Source of the DNA: Phoma sp. XZ068
Lineage: Eukaryota > Ascomycota > Dothideomycetes > Pleosporales > Didymellaceae
Reading direction: 5' to 3'
DNA length: 64,000 nucleotides
Assembly: GCA_004835665.1 (NCBI GenBank)
Contig: RBKR01000005.1
Span: forward strand, 372,001 to 436,000
The first letter of the stretch is position 1. Each line of letters starts with the position of its first letter. The notes below the pieces were generated by a model. The model saw only the letters and a program-made list of their open reading frames with translations, did no database searches and was not told the DNA's origin. Shown here one piece after another: positions 20,788 to 31,529 of the stretch. Position numbers and translations under genes: made by a program.

Positions 20788-21550
20788 GGACGGCTGTAGT
20801 CTCGAGTCTGCGGGGTGTAAGCGGAGCGACAGCAAGGAAGAAAGCGGTGATAAATTTGAGTGTGGGTGTCGTGATCGGTTACGTATCAGGGTCAGATGGG
20901 CGAAATGGGGATTCTTGCAAGTTGTAGACGAAGTGATGGAACAGGAAGTCACGTCGGTGTAATCGCTATACCGGCCAATCACGCCCCACCAGGCCAACCA
21001 CATCACCATTCAGACGGAGAAGTCGTTTTCAACGATATCATTGATCGCATTGGATACAGTTCTAGATATCTAGTACGATAATGATACATAGTAGGGCCCG
21101 CAGTAACATGTACGTGCATCAATGACCACATTCGTTCTCATATTCGTTTGTCTCCAATTGAGTACTCACCAAGCCACCGCCCCTCAACGTCTGCTTTTCA
21201 AAATATGCCAGCCGATCAACAGTCGGTAATAACTGGCATAGGGATCGTACAGGATGACCCTATGCATGCAATGGTATAGACAAGGACTGTGTCGCCAGTC
21301 TCCAGAAGTCAAAACGAAGCCGCCGAAACGAACTAAACAAACTAAACCGCCAAGATGAAGATAAAGATACGCCTCGAAAATGCTGCAAGTCGCGAAAAAG
21401 CTATGAAACGAGTGGTCGCAGAGTACACGGTCTCAAGTATGTTGGCCGCAGCGAATCGAACAGAGTCGGAAGGGAAGCCGTGTCGTGGGTATTAATCGTG
21501 CATCAGCGCCGTGAAAAATGCAACGTGGATTCGTATGGTGTGCATGAAGC
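20788..21550. other. Intergenic gap between ATG12 and DBF4
   Basis: This holds the ATG12 promoter and the DBF4 3' region. No gene or repeat is recognised. Confidence 0.45.
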
Positions 21551-23470
21551 TCATTGACGATCGAGTTGGGCAAGCAGTGCGTCCAGCTCAACCCAGTTCT
21601 CGTTTGTGGCGGCAAACTTGCGGTGCTTGCGGGAGACACAATGCTGTAATATTGTTAGCTCATGAGGTGTGACGACGCAGCATCTTCCGTACCTCGTCGA
21701 AGTCATTAAACTTCTCCCTGCAGTTCTCGCAGTAGCCAGGCTTCAGCTCCTTCTCAGCAGTCTTGCGTCGGCGGAGGGCTGCCACCTTGCGAGCTTGCCT
21801 TTCCTGCTCCGCAATTTCCTGGGTCTGGCTAAGACTCTCTTGGGCCTTGCGCTTGGCAGCGCGCATTGGTTGAGTGTGGTCCTGGTTGAGGGGTCCGCGC
21901 ACATCATTCATAACGGATGAGTAGCCGCTGTTGGCTGACGTGACGCTGTTTTTCTCCAGAACCTTTCGCTGCAGCTGATTCACCTCTTTGCTGTTATTGG
22001 CACGGGGTGCGGCTGCCGTCGACGAGATCATCTGAGATTGAATGGCAGAAGTCATGTTGGACTGGTGCAAGCCAGATGCTACTGGTTCTCCTCCAATGAA
22101 ACGCGGCATCGCTCGTATGCTTGCTTGAGCACTGCCGAACATGGGTGGAGGACCCTCGGTGGAGGTACGTTTCAAAGGTAGGCCTTTGGGCGGCTCCAGT
22201 GGTTTCGCATCATCCTCATTCTCTTCCTTTTTGACCACACCTAGAGTCGTCTCGCGCCGGGCCAAGTTGTTGTTCTCAGTCAATGCACGCTTCTCTTCCA
22301 TGGCTGACGCGGCACGTGTACGTGGAGCTGCTGCCAGAGCCCGCTGTGCACGGCGTTCTTCATGCTCTTCCTGCTGGCGACGACCAAAATGAGGGTCCTC
22401 CACGAACGGGCATTTGCCGTTGCCTGAGGCACGGAACTGTGGCCATTTGCCCTTCTCTTTCTCAACCTTCTGATACTCTCGGATCATAACAGGGCGGGTG
22501 GCCTCGTCCATGTCGTGCACATATACGTGGTAGCCGCGCAGCTGAACCATATCCTGGGCACCGATGACATAATCTCGATCCAACTTCTCGTTCTGCAATA
22601 GCCTTTGCAAATCTGCCTGACGACCCTTCAGTCCAGCCGCGGTACCGTGACGCGTCGTGTATTGGATGTCCTCTCCCGTCTCTTTGCTGAACATGGTATC
22701 AACCATACGCTGAAGCTTTTCCACCGACCATATCTTCATACCCAATTCCCTAGCCTTGATGAGAATGTCTCCCCGACCAGACTGACCAGACTTCGAGAGT
22801 GCGGTATCGAAGACCGACTTCTTGTTTTCCAACTGGGCTGGGTTGACGGTGCCCTTCGCGAGGGATGACGAGCTGCTGTCGACATCGACGGGGATGGGAC
22901 GCGTCGTGATGACATGAGTAGCTTCACGAGAGAAGAAGGTGACCTCACGCTGTGACACGGTTAATATATAGAGAGTCTAGTTGAGCATGTCCGACGTACC
23001 GAGCCAAGGATCTGAGCTCGACTCATGAGCTTGTCCTTCTGAGGCTCCTGGACGCTGTCGAAGTAGAAGACGAACTGTGGGAACAGCTTGCGGTAGTGTC
23101 GCTGCCATTGGCGGATGGTCTCGAGGTCGTTCGTGACTCGCTGCGTCTTCTCGACCTGCTTGGGGGGTGCTTTGTTCTCGCGGGCAGCTTCGAGCTTCCT
23201 AGTCAAGGCCGTGGTTGGGGCACCGCTGCGGCGAACAAGTCCATGGCGGCGAGCTTCAGCATCGTCGACCTCGATCATCTGCTTCTTCTGCGGGGGCTGG
23301 CCATAGGGCATGTCGCGCTGCTCGCTCGCGTGCGAGCGTTGGCGCTTTCCTGCAACGATGGGGGCGCGTATTGGCGAGTTGGTGGCATTCTGCAAACTGG
23401 CCAGCGGTACCCGACGATTTGCCATGTTTGCAGAGACCTGGGGAGACTGCGGGACAGCGACCGCTGCCAT
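21551..23470 (-). CDS. DBF4: Dbf4-type regulatory subunit of Cdc7 (Hsk1) kinase
   Basis: Three exons (23470-23000, 22949-21693, 21643-21551) give about 606 residues. Introns are 50 and 49 nt. The C-terminus carries the DBF zinc finger, CxxC-x9-H-x5-H, with Cys564, Cys567, His577 and His583; the second intron falls exactly between the cysteine and histidine halves. Motif M is visible at PVMIREYQKVEKEKGKWPQFRASGNGKCPFVEDP (only partly conserved flanks). A BRCT-like motif N is suggested by VTFFSREATHVITTRPIP. Dbf4 binds and activates Cdc7, which phosphorylates Mcm2-7 at origins. The first ATG (23470) is used; a second at 23425 (MANRRVPLASLQNATNSP) resembles the start of other fungal orthologues. 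Confidence 0.92.
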
Positions 23471-24618
23471 GCGTGGTGGTCCGCAGCGGGTGGTTGGGTC
23501 GCGTGGGTGGTGGTGGTAGCGAGGTCGATAGTTAGGTGGGGCGGGAAGGTCTGAGTTTGGCAAGCTCACGACGCGACGCAACAAGCACGTCGGGGTTCTT
23601 CAGCAGCGCGATGCATGCATTGCAGGCGTGCGTACGCCTCGAGGTTTGGCTGGAGGGTTAGTAAGACGCAATTGAGCGAACGGGGGCGCGTTATGAGACA
23701 GCGTCTGCGGTTATTGGACCGGGAGGGAGTGTGTGTTGTTGTGGCTGGCATTGGACATGAGGAACCGTTCGCGTTAGCCGTGCACGATCGTGGTTTCCAG
23801 GTCACCCTTTCGCGTAAACATGCATCAAAACAACTAACATGCATTGTTCGCCTGTGCCGTGTTTGTGCCGACATTGCATTCATTGTTTATTGAGGCCCGT
23901 TCCTAGCCAACATCCACAAACAGAGTCATGGCATGGACAAGCCCCAGGGACCTCCAGGCACTGCCTGCCATTGCACACCGCCGCTGCAAAAGAAAACATC
24001 GTGCCCCTGGCGATGCTGGTGATCTGAGACCAGGAGCAGACGCAACCTGCAAATACCCGTGGCCACTTTCGACTTAGCTGGAATAGCCACGCACACCTGC
24101 ATCGGAAAACCCTGTAGCAGCTGACTTTATTATCTGCTACAGTTTGTGCTGATGTCGTGGATGCACCTTCGCTCCTGCCTCGCGTGGTTGTCAACGTCAA
24201 GTCTCCACGCTTCTTCTGCACAACTTGTCGACCACTTAGTCTTCAGCAGTGCACTAGACTCTTCTTTTTTCATGCCTTGCTCAAGCCTGTACATTGTTAG
24301 CTCGCGCCACTGGGCTTGTCTTGTGATTATGGGCCCTCGCTGCTATCACTCAAACCGGTGTAGAAGTTGTTCATGTGTTGCAAAAGAGTCGATGTTGAAG
24401 AAGCATTTTCTTGTCCAGTTCAGAAACTGACCAGCTAACTATGGATACTGCATTACTGGCTGCGTACAGATGGGCCCACTGCTCGTTTGTTCCAGCATCT
24501 GCTTTCACTTCAATACGCGCGCACAGTCAAGACGACTTGACGTCACCTTAGCTTGAAAACCTTCTATCATCATTGCCTTCTCCCCACCGTTTACACTGCA
24601 CTTGCCTTAACTACAGTC
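23471..24618. other. Divergent intergenic region upstream of DBF4
   Basis: Promoters of DBF4 (minus) and of the plus-strand gene at 24619 should lie here. Open frames are short. No gene is recognised. Confidence 0.45.
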
Positions 24619-26023
24619 ATGGCACGCGAAGATCAAGAAGGCCCACGGTGCCGAAACTCATGGCGCCCTTCAGATGGACCTACATCTCAGCAATCTAGAG
24701 ACTTTCAGCGACAGCGCTCACCTGTGCCACTTAGGTTTTCTATGCAGCCTTCTCCCACGACGCGGGCACCCCATCCTGGCTCATGGTGGTCCTCCAGGCC
24801 ATCGTCGGACGATCAGCTTTTGGCGGATGGGAAGACTGAAGAGCGGATGTCTGCAACAACACCTTCCATTACCCGTGCTATGCCAGAGCCATCTCTCCAA
24901 ACATTCAAGAATCCAAATTTGATACCAGTTGTGCTGCGCCACTCCCAGAAAACTAACGTATCTCCACAAGCGGGAGGCCCTCAGCAAGATGAGGAGAAGG
25001 AAGAGGAGCGTTTACCACAGATCTGGCACACATCCATCGATGAACTTATCAGACGCACAGCACACGACTACGACCTGATCATGAACTACGAGCGGGACGC
25101 TGAAGGCGGACAGCGCTGGCTACCTGACGACATTGCAGTAATTCGAGATGTTGGCAAGAACCTCCACCGCAACATCTTCGCCTTGCGACGATGGCAGCGG
25201 ATCGTTGCTAAGGAGGGAGACCAGGATAAGATAATGATGATGCAGATCAAAAGGGACGCGAATCTGCTGAAGTTGCTCTGTGAGCGTGTTCAGAGGGCCA
25301 TCGTAAAGCATGAGCAGAAGTGCACCTTCGAGCTCCTGAGAGACGGGGTATACGCACAAGACGAAGACGGTAACTTCTATAAGCCCATCGAACCGCGGCA
25401 GTATCTGGCTGAAGGTGGTACCCTTCAAACTGTTACGCAACGACGCATCACAATTGAGGAAGAAGTGAGTATGAGCCATATTTCTAACCGTAACCACGTG
25501 GCGTATCATCTAGAACAGGATGATGAAAGGCCTACCCCAAGCTCAAGGTGCCAAACACCCTCAGAATACTTTGACAGTCATTCACCAGAGAGTTACATGG
25601 GCTTCGACTTTGCATCTGAGCAAGATCCGCTTCAAGACTTCGAAGCCGAATATGCTCGTCAAAAGTCACAATCCACTTCTCCTCGTCTCAACAGAGCCAT
25701 CGAAGATACAACCTCACACTCTTACCGAGACCGACATTACTGTTAAGCAGCCCCTCTCCCACTCCGCTTCCTCCTCAGGGCAGCGACTAACCCTTTCAGC
25801 TCACTACCGCCGCACCCCATCTCCATCGTATCGAAGCCGCTCCCTAGAGTCCGATACATACACAGCGGAGTCGACATCAGACCAGAAGCCTCGCGGTCGC
25901 GGAAGGAACAACAGAGACGGCCGCAACGGCGTATCGCGACGTCAGGCGAGGCGGGAACGAGCACGCGGCGACCATGCTGGTCAGAGTGTTGGACGTTTGG
26001 GTAGGCATGTACTTCACAATTGA
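24619..26023 (+). CDS. Uncharacterised fungal protein, helical middle region
   Basis: The open frame can be entered from the ATG at 24619. I propose exons 24619-25464, 25519-25741 and 25800-26023, giving 430 residues. The first intron (54 nt) has GTGAGT, TTCTAAC and CAG and is a multiple of three with no stop, so reading through it also gives a protein. The second (58 nt) has a weak donor GTTAAG but a good branch (GACTAAC) and acceptor (TTTCAG); it avoids a stop at 25744 and adds an Arg/Ser-rich tail. The first 130 residues are disordered. Residues about 145-280 look helical and charged (DELIRRTAHDYDLIMNYERD, GKNLHRNIFALRRWQRIVAK). I recognise no domain. Without the second intron the protein ends at 25746. 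Confidence 0.6.
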
Positions 26024-26604
26024 GCGTGATGGCCTGTAGGTCTTGGACTACTTTGGGGAAAGTTCGTGTGAGGCGGTCTATTGCTTGGAGTGCTGAGGAG
26101 CGCTGTGTTCGTTCCGCAGAGGATTGCGAGAACATTGGACGAGTCCCGGGAATTGAACAACTCGGACTATGTCTGCATCAGTGTTCGCAGTTGTGTCGAC
26201 ATGATGGATAATGGTCAAGTGAAACTGGGAATCACAATACACATGATCAAGGCTTTGAATGTATGGTACACGTATCATCGTACATTACACGCTGCGTATT
26301 TGCTCTAAAACTCCAGAGATGAATGGAGAGGTCTTAATCAAAGAAGCTTTTGTCGCTCCCAAATTCCAATAACGCCACCAGATGCTAACCGCAGAATTCC
26401 CCTTTCCTTCTATCAAGACAGCCCATGGGTATACATATGGTACAGTGAAGTGCGTGCCGCCTCGTGCGCAACGTAAAGGAGGCGGGTGGTCGCTCCCGGA
26501 AGAAGCGAGTGATCGCTGCCGGAGAAGCGAAGTAGTATACAAACATCGGCCGTCAGCTTACAGTCTCTGAACAACAAAGAGTCTTAGCTTGCGACGTGGC
26601 AAGC
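26024..26604. other. Convergent intergenic region
   Basis: This is 3' of both the 24619-26023 gene and the helicase gene. Only short open frames are seen. Confidence 0.4.
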
Positions 26605-28745
26605 TTAGAAGTCGAACTCGGCACGGGGAGCTTTCCTCTCGCCGCCGAAGCCACCGTCGCGACCACCACGACCTCCGTCACGACCGCCACGGCCGCCAAA
26701 GCCGCGGTCTCCTCCTCTTCGCTCGCCGCCGAAGCCTCCACGGTCGCCGCCACGTCCGCCGTCGCGTCCGCCGAAGCCGCCGCGGTCACCACCTCGCCTG
26801 TCACCACCGAAGCCACCACGGTCGCCACCTCGCCTGTCGCCACGGTCGCCACCGCGGTCACCACCAAAGCCACCGGAGCGGCTGCCTGAGAAGCCACCAC
26901 GGTCACCACCGCGAGATCCGCCAAAGCCACCGGAGCGGCCACCACCGCCTCGTCCCCTACCGCCAGCGAACAGGCTGGCAGGAGGCTGAGGAGGGGTGGG
27001 CATACCCCAACCAAACTCAGCAAGACGGTTCGCTCCCTCGAGCAGGCCCTGCTTGTCGCCATACCACTGGAAGCTACCGAACAGGCCACGGAAGGCATTT
27101 TCAAGCTGATCCGGGTAGACCTTCTTGTGGGCCTCGGTGACCTCCTGGAGGATCTTGGCAACGTCCTCGGGGACCTCGGCGGGCTGGCTCATGTCGATCT
27201 GAGCCGTCTCAAGGTCCGCTGTAGCCTTGGCAAGAGGCAGCCCGCGGAGACGACGACTCACTTCGTTCTTCTCGAACGGTGTCAGGAAAATCCAACCCTC
27301 ACCCTCCTTGCCAGCGCGACCAGTGCGGCCGAGACGGTGGATGTAAGATTCACGGTCGCGGGGAAGACCGATTTGGATTACGTGAGTGACATTGGGAAAA
27401 TCCATTCCACGTGCAGTGACGTCGGAAGAGAAGAGAATGCCGGACTTGCAGGCGCGGAAGTCGTCGGCGGCACGCGTGCGCTGGGCCTGGGAGAGCTTGG
27501 CGTGGATTTCGAAGTTGCGGAGGCCGGAGAGGGGAGTGTGGCGCTTGAAGCCACCGCCGATCTTGTAGAAGACGGATGCGGCGAGGGTGACCTCAGCAGT
27601 GGAGTTGAAGTAGACAATGGCCTTGAAAGGGCGGGCGTCACCAGCCAGAGCGTCCTGCTGCTTCTTAAGGACAAGCTCGTAGAGGGAGGGCATGATGTTC
27701 TCGAAACCAGCAACATTGACCTGCTTCTGGGGCACACGGGCGTGGGTGGGCTCCTCCTCTTCGTTGACGCACCTGGCGAAGTGGAAACCAGGACGGAGTG
27801 TGCGGCGGACCAGATCAACGACATCGCGGGGAACGGTGGCGGAGAACATGAGGTTCTGGCGCTCGACCTCCTCTGGGTCGGGAAGGTGCTTCTTGATCTC
27901 GTCAATCTCCTTGGTGAAACCGTCGTCCAGCAGGCGATCGGCCTCGTCCATGACCAGGGCGTTGAGGTTGGGGGCCTTGACGCCCGAGTAGGGGTCAGAG
28001 AGGATATCGAAAAGACGGCCGGGGGTACCGATGAGCACATGGCAGCCCTCGCGCTGGGTCTTCTGGAGCATCTGGCGCTTCATGGTGCCGCCGACAGCAG
28101 TCTGCACAACGAGACCGGTGTTGTGGGTGACCTTCTTCGCCTCAACGGCAATCTGCTCGGCGAGCTCACGGGTGGGGGAGATGATGATGGCGCGGATGTC
28201 GTCGGACTTTGCGCGCTTGTAGCCGCGGGTCTTCTCGCCGAGCTTGGGGTCGCGGGTGATGATGCGCTGGATGACGGGCACGAGGAAACCGAGCGTCTTG
28301 CCAGTACCAGTCTTGGCCTGTGCGATGCTGTTCGTTGTTAGCCACTGTAATCCGACTCGATATGTCGATAGCCTTACACGTCAACGCCGCTGAGGGCCTC
28401 GTTGATGGTCCTCTGCTGGACGTCGGTCATGGTCTCGATCTTCATCTGCTTGGTGATGGTGCTGATGACGTTGGGGTGCACGAGGCCGCGAGTAGCGAGC
28501 TCTGCAAAGGTGGTCGCAGGTCCCTCCTCGGCAATGGCCTCCTCTGCCTCGACCTCTTGCGCGACCTGTTGCCACTTGGCGGTGCTGTGGAATCCGGCGA
28601 TGGACGCATTGGCGAGGCGCGCGGACGGTATCCTCAGAGCGGCCGATGTGCGTGTGAGGGGAGAGCGGAGGATGCTGGAGGAAACAGCGACCCTAGAGAT
28701 GCTTTTCGACAGTGTCGCCGGACATCTTCTGAATGCGCCGAACAT
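26605..28745 (-). CDS. MSS116: Mitochondrial DEAD-box RNA helicase, Mss116/CYT-19 type
   Basis: Two exons (28745-28378, 28327-26605) join through a 50-nt intron to give 696 residues. The N-terminus (MFGAFRRCPATLSKSISRVA) is a typical mitochondrial presequence. Helicase motifs are complete: Walker A AQAKTGTGKT at 125-134, PTRELA, GTPGR, DEAD at 250-253, SAT at 285-287, ARGMDFPNV and HRLGRTGRAG. After the core come a conserved extension (EVPEDVAKILQEVTEAHKKVYPDQLENA) and about 120 residues of Gly/Arg/Asp-rich RGG repeats. Mss116 and CYT-19 are general RNA chaperones that help group I and II introns fold in mitochondria. The RGG tail gives non-specific RNA binding. The coding strand is so GC-skewed that long open frames also appear on the opposite strand. 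Confidence 0.93.
26640..26990 (-). repeat. RGG/GGDRGGFGG-coding repeat tract
   Basis: Imperfect short repeats encode Gly-Gly-Asp-Arg-Gly-Gly-Phe-type units at the C-terminus of the helicase. The tract is a coding repeat, not a mobile element, and could vary in length between strains. Confidence 0.75.
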
Positions 28746-29168
28746 GGTGAATGATGTGCTTGCGGAGGTTCGCCGCCGGGTCGTCAAGTTCCAAAGGGTA
28801 TCGCAGAACAGAGTATTAAGGTGCTGGAGTGAAGAAAGGCGTCTGAATGAATGGCGCCTCAATATCAAAGGCAAATGGCGATGGGACAAGTGCGATGGTG
28901 CGAGACGAAAGTTTCGCCCTCGACTTTTTCGATGCACGGGCCGCGTCGCGTTAGGGGTCGCAATCGCGCTAGAACGCCGCTAAGATAACCATCTACGCTT
29001 CACCGAGTGGGCCTTGGGTCTGCAACATCTCAAGCATCTCCAAACTCAATTGTGAAATCGCTATAAGGCCCATGCAATGCTCCCATCATCATCATAGCTA
29101 TCTGGAAAAGCTTCAATCGTACCGCAACGCCATGAAAATGCCTGCAAAACACACTGTCACTCAATCCG
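28746..29168. other. Intergenic gap upstream of the helicase
   Basis: Helicase promoter and 3' end of the next minus-strand gene. The helicase frame remains open upstream of its ATG, but that part is not presequence-like. Nothing else is seen. Confidence 0.4.
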
Positions 29169-30281
29169 TCACTCAATCCGCTCCACCTTGCCCGTCTCAC
29201 GAGCTCTCCGCTCCCGCTTGAGACCCTCCTCAAAGCCCTGCTGCATCCCGCCCGTGACCCCTCGGACCCACCAGATCGTCATCTCATTGATGGCTTGTCC
29301 AACTTTGCCATCGTTCATCTGGCAGATGGTTTGCGACAGTCGAATGCTCCTCCTCCCAATGTCGTCCACAGTGGTGATGCTGCCGTTGACAAGACGCCTC
29401 GTAATTTGATGCTCGCGTTCAAATTGGTATGCGTGTGAGATGAATATCCTGATGTATGGAAGGAGGAACTGGATGAGTATGAAGGTTTGCAGGACGAGCG
29501 TCGCTGTTATGCGGTGCAGGACGGATTGTTCTTGCGGCGGCATATCACGCTGCATCTGCTGTTGCGCCAAGCGTGGTATGAGTGCATGGTCGCTTGGGTC
29601 TGCCTGCGAGTTGACTAAGCTTTGTGGTGCGGCTGCTTGTAAGCTTAACAGCTCCTCCGGTGAGAGGTCTGATGGCAGGCCACGGAGAAGGTAAGTCATG
29701 CCATGCAAGTATAGCTGTCGTGTGAGGACAGGACATGCCTCGTCGACTTCATAAGTGGGTACGCTGGATTCTCGGTGTGCTAGGGTCATCAGGTTGACGC
29801 CTACAGGCTATAAGCGCACATTCCATCCATCGTGAACGCATGTCTTCCTACCTTGACCTGCATGCCTCCAGTTGATACCTGTCTTTGTCTCGTATGCAGA
29901 GAATGGCGGAGGGTTCGAGCTCATGGAGCTACCGGGTCGTTCGGAGACATCGTCCAGAAAGTCAAGTTCCGTCTCGCCAGCTACAATGGAGCGTCTGTTC
30001 GGTGTTGCGCTACCACTGCTAGGCCGTGAAGTATAGCCAGGCGGCGGGGTCACAGGCAGCGGTACCTCTGTTATCGAGTTTGTCTTGCCGTGGAATCTTC
30101 GGTCGCGAATCTCGCCTATTGATTTCCGTAAGGAGGGGATCGAAGGAAGGTGACTCGACACCATGGCTGGCAGAACTTGGTAAATCATGCTGGTTCGAAC
30201 GTTCTTCAATTCTGTGGTGTCGACAAGTGTGGCTGCGTCCGAATCTACCTCAAGGGCACTGAAACGATCTTGTTGCTGCAT
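29169..30281 (-). CDS. Conserved fungal protein with one C-terminal membrane segment
   Basis: Two exons (30281-29852, 29800-29169) give 353 residues; the 51-nt intron has donor GTAGGA and acceptor TAG. The N-terminal 130 residues are disordered, with Ser/Pro runs. After INWRHAGQGVNLMTLAHRES comes a helical part. Residues near 265-285 (ATLVLQTFILIQFLLPYIRIF) form one transmembrane segment, and a helical charged tail follows (GGMQQGFEEGLKRERRARETG). I do not know a named family. The phase-1 junction restores a motif (INWR.A.QG.NL) that I believe is shared among ascomycetes, so the protein is probably real. It is likely membrane-anchored; function unknown. Confidence 0.75.
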
Positions 30282-31529
30282 GTTGGGTTGCTTATCTATC
30301 AAGGACCGATTGCCGGGCTGTATGGTTGCAATCGCTCAAAACATTGAAGAGCCGCAAGCGGACATCGAGACAAGAAGTAGACGAAGCACATGTTGAGTAA
30401 ATCCTTCGGGCGGCGGAAGATAGACTCAGCCGCCGCATGAGTGACGAAAATATCTCGCGTCGCTTCGCTGAAGCTCCGCTGCCCCTTCCATGTGAAGAAT
30501 TGTCGTCACATCGTAAGCATGTGAAAGTCGTTGAGACGTGCGACATCAACGGCGGCTAGCGTCGCATTGCCGAACACCAATCAGACGAGCAACGTGGGGG
30601 TGTCCGATCGCACATTTCATTGGAGCTGGTCCATGATTGAAACCGTAACACACGGTCTTGTTTGACAGATTTCGTATCTGCGAGATATGGTGCGGGGTGA
30701 GGAGGCTGTTGAGGCGTTGAGAGGGCCGATCGCAGCTGCACTTTCAGCTCTGTAGAAAACAACGCTTTACTTTGCCGCAATACTCCGGAACTCCTACACT
30801 TCATGCTGCAGCATCTGGCTCTAATTCTTTGAAAATGATTGCAAATATTTGTTCACATGCTCCCGGGGCTCTCTCTTTTTCCGAAACAGAAGTTTCCTGC
30901 GGCTTCTGCCAGACCGTGGACGTCATGATACCCAGGTCATAATCTCCATCTTCCGCGGCCATTCTCTCGCCAGAGTGCGTCAGGATTAAGGCAAGCGATT
31001 GCCTGCAAAAGGACTGATAGAATTGGATCGATTTGATCGTGGCTGCTGAATCTCCTCTGCATCTGGTATCTAGCGTCAGGCTGTAGGAATTTGACGAAAA
31101 TAGTTTCAACGAGAGTGGGAGAAGAGACAGTAGGTTGTGAATGAGGACCTGGGTGTGGAATAGCTCGGAGATCTTTGGCGGGAGATCGTGTAGGTATTCA
31201 AGGTTGAAATGCGGGTGAGGAGTATGGTCGATGGGAAGGATGTGATTGAGTGGAAGGGGCTGAGCATGAATGTACGATGTTGCGTAGCATCTAAGACAGT
31301 ATAATAGATCTATGGTATAATTGCGCAAACTGGGCACATGCGCTGTTCGCAACCCACCGTATTGAACGTCAATGGCTGACCGTCATGCCTCATCCATATT
31401 CATTCATGGTGACCGAAGACAGGCCCACATCTATCATTCCATGCTGAACCACAATCGAACGCCGTCGTGAAGATGCGGTGCCAAAGCAAATGCCGGGTAT
31501 CCAAAAAGTTCATCTATGGTGCAAGGCGT
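30282..31529. other. Intergenic gap with one ATG-less open frame
   Basis: A minus-strand frame of 183 codons (31352-30801) is open but starts with no ATG apart from late internal ones. I could not build a convincing gene from it. The rest holds the 5' region of the 29169-30281 gene and the kinesin 3' region. Confidence 0.35.

Noticed and set aside
27127..28341. 404-codon plus-strand open frame
   Set aside because: It is antisense to the clearly identified DEAD-box helicase, has no family resemblance and follows from GC-rich third positions of the sense gene.
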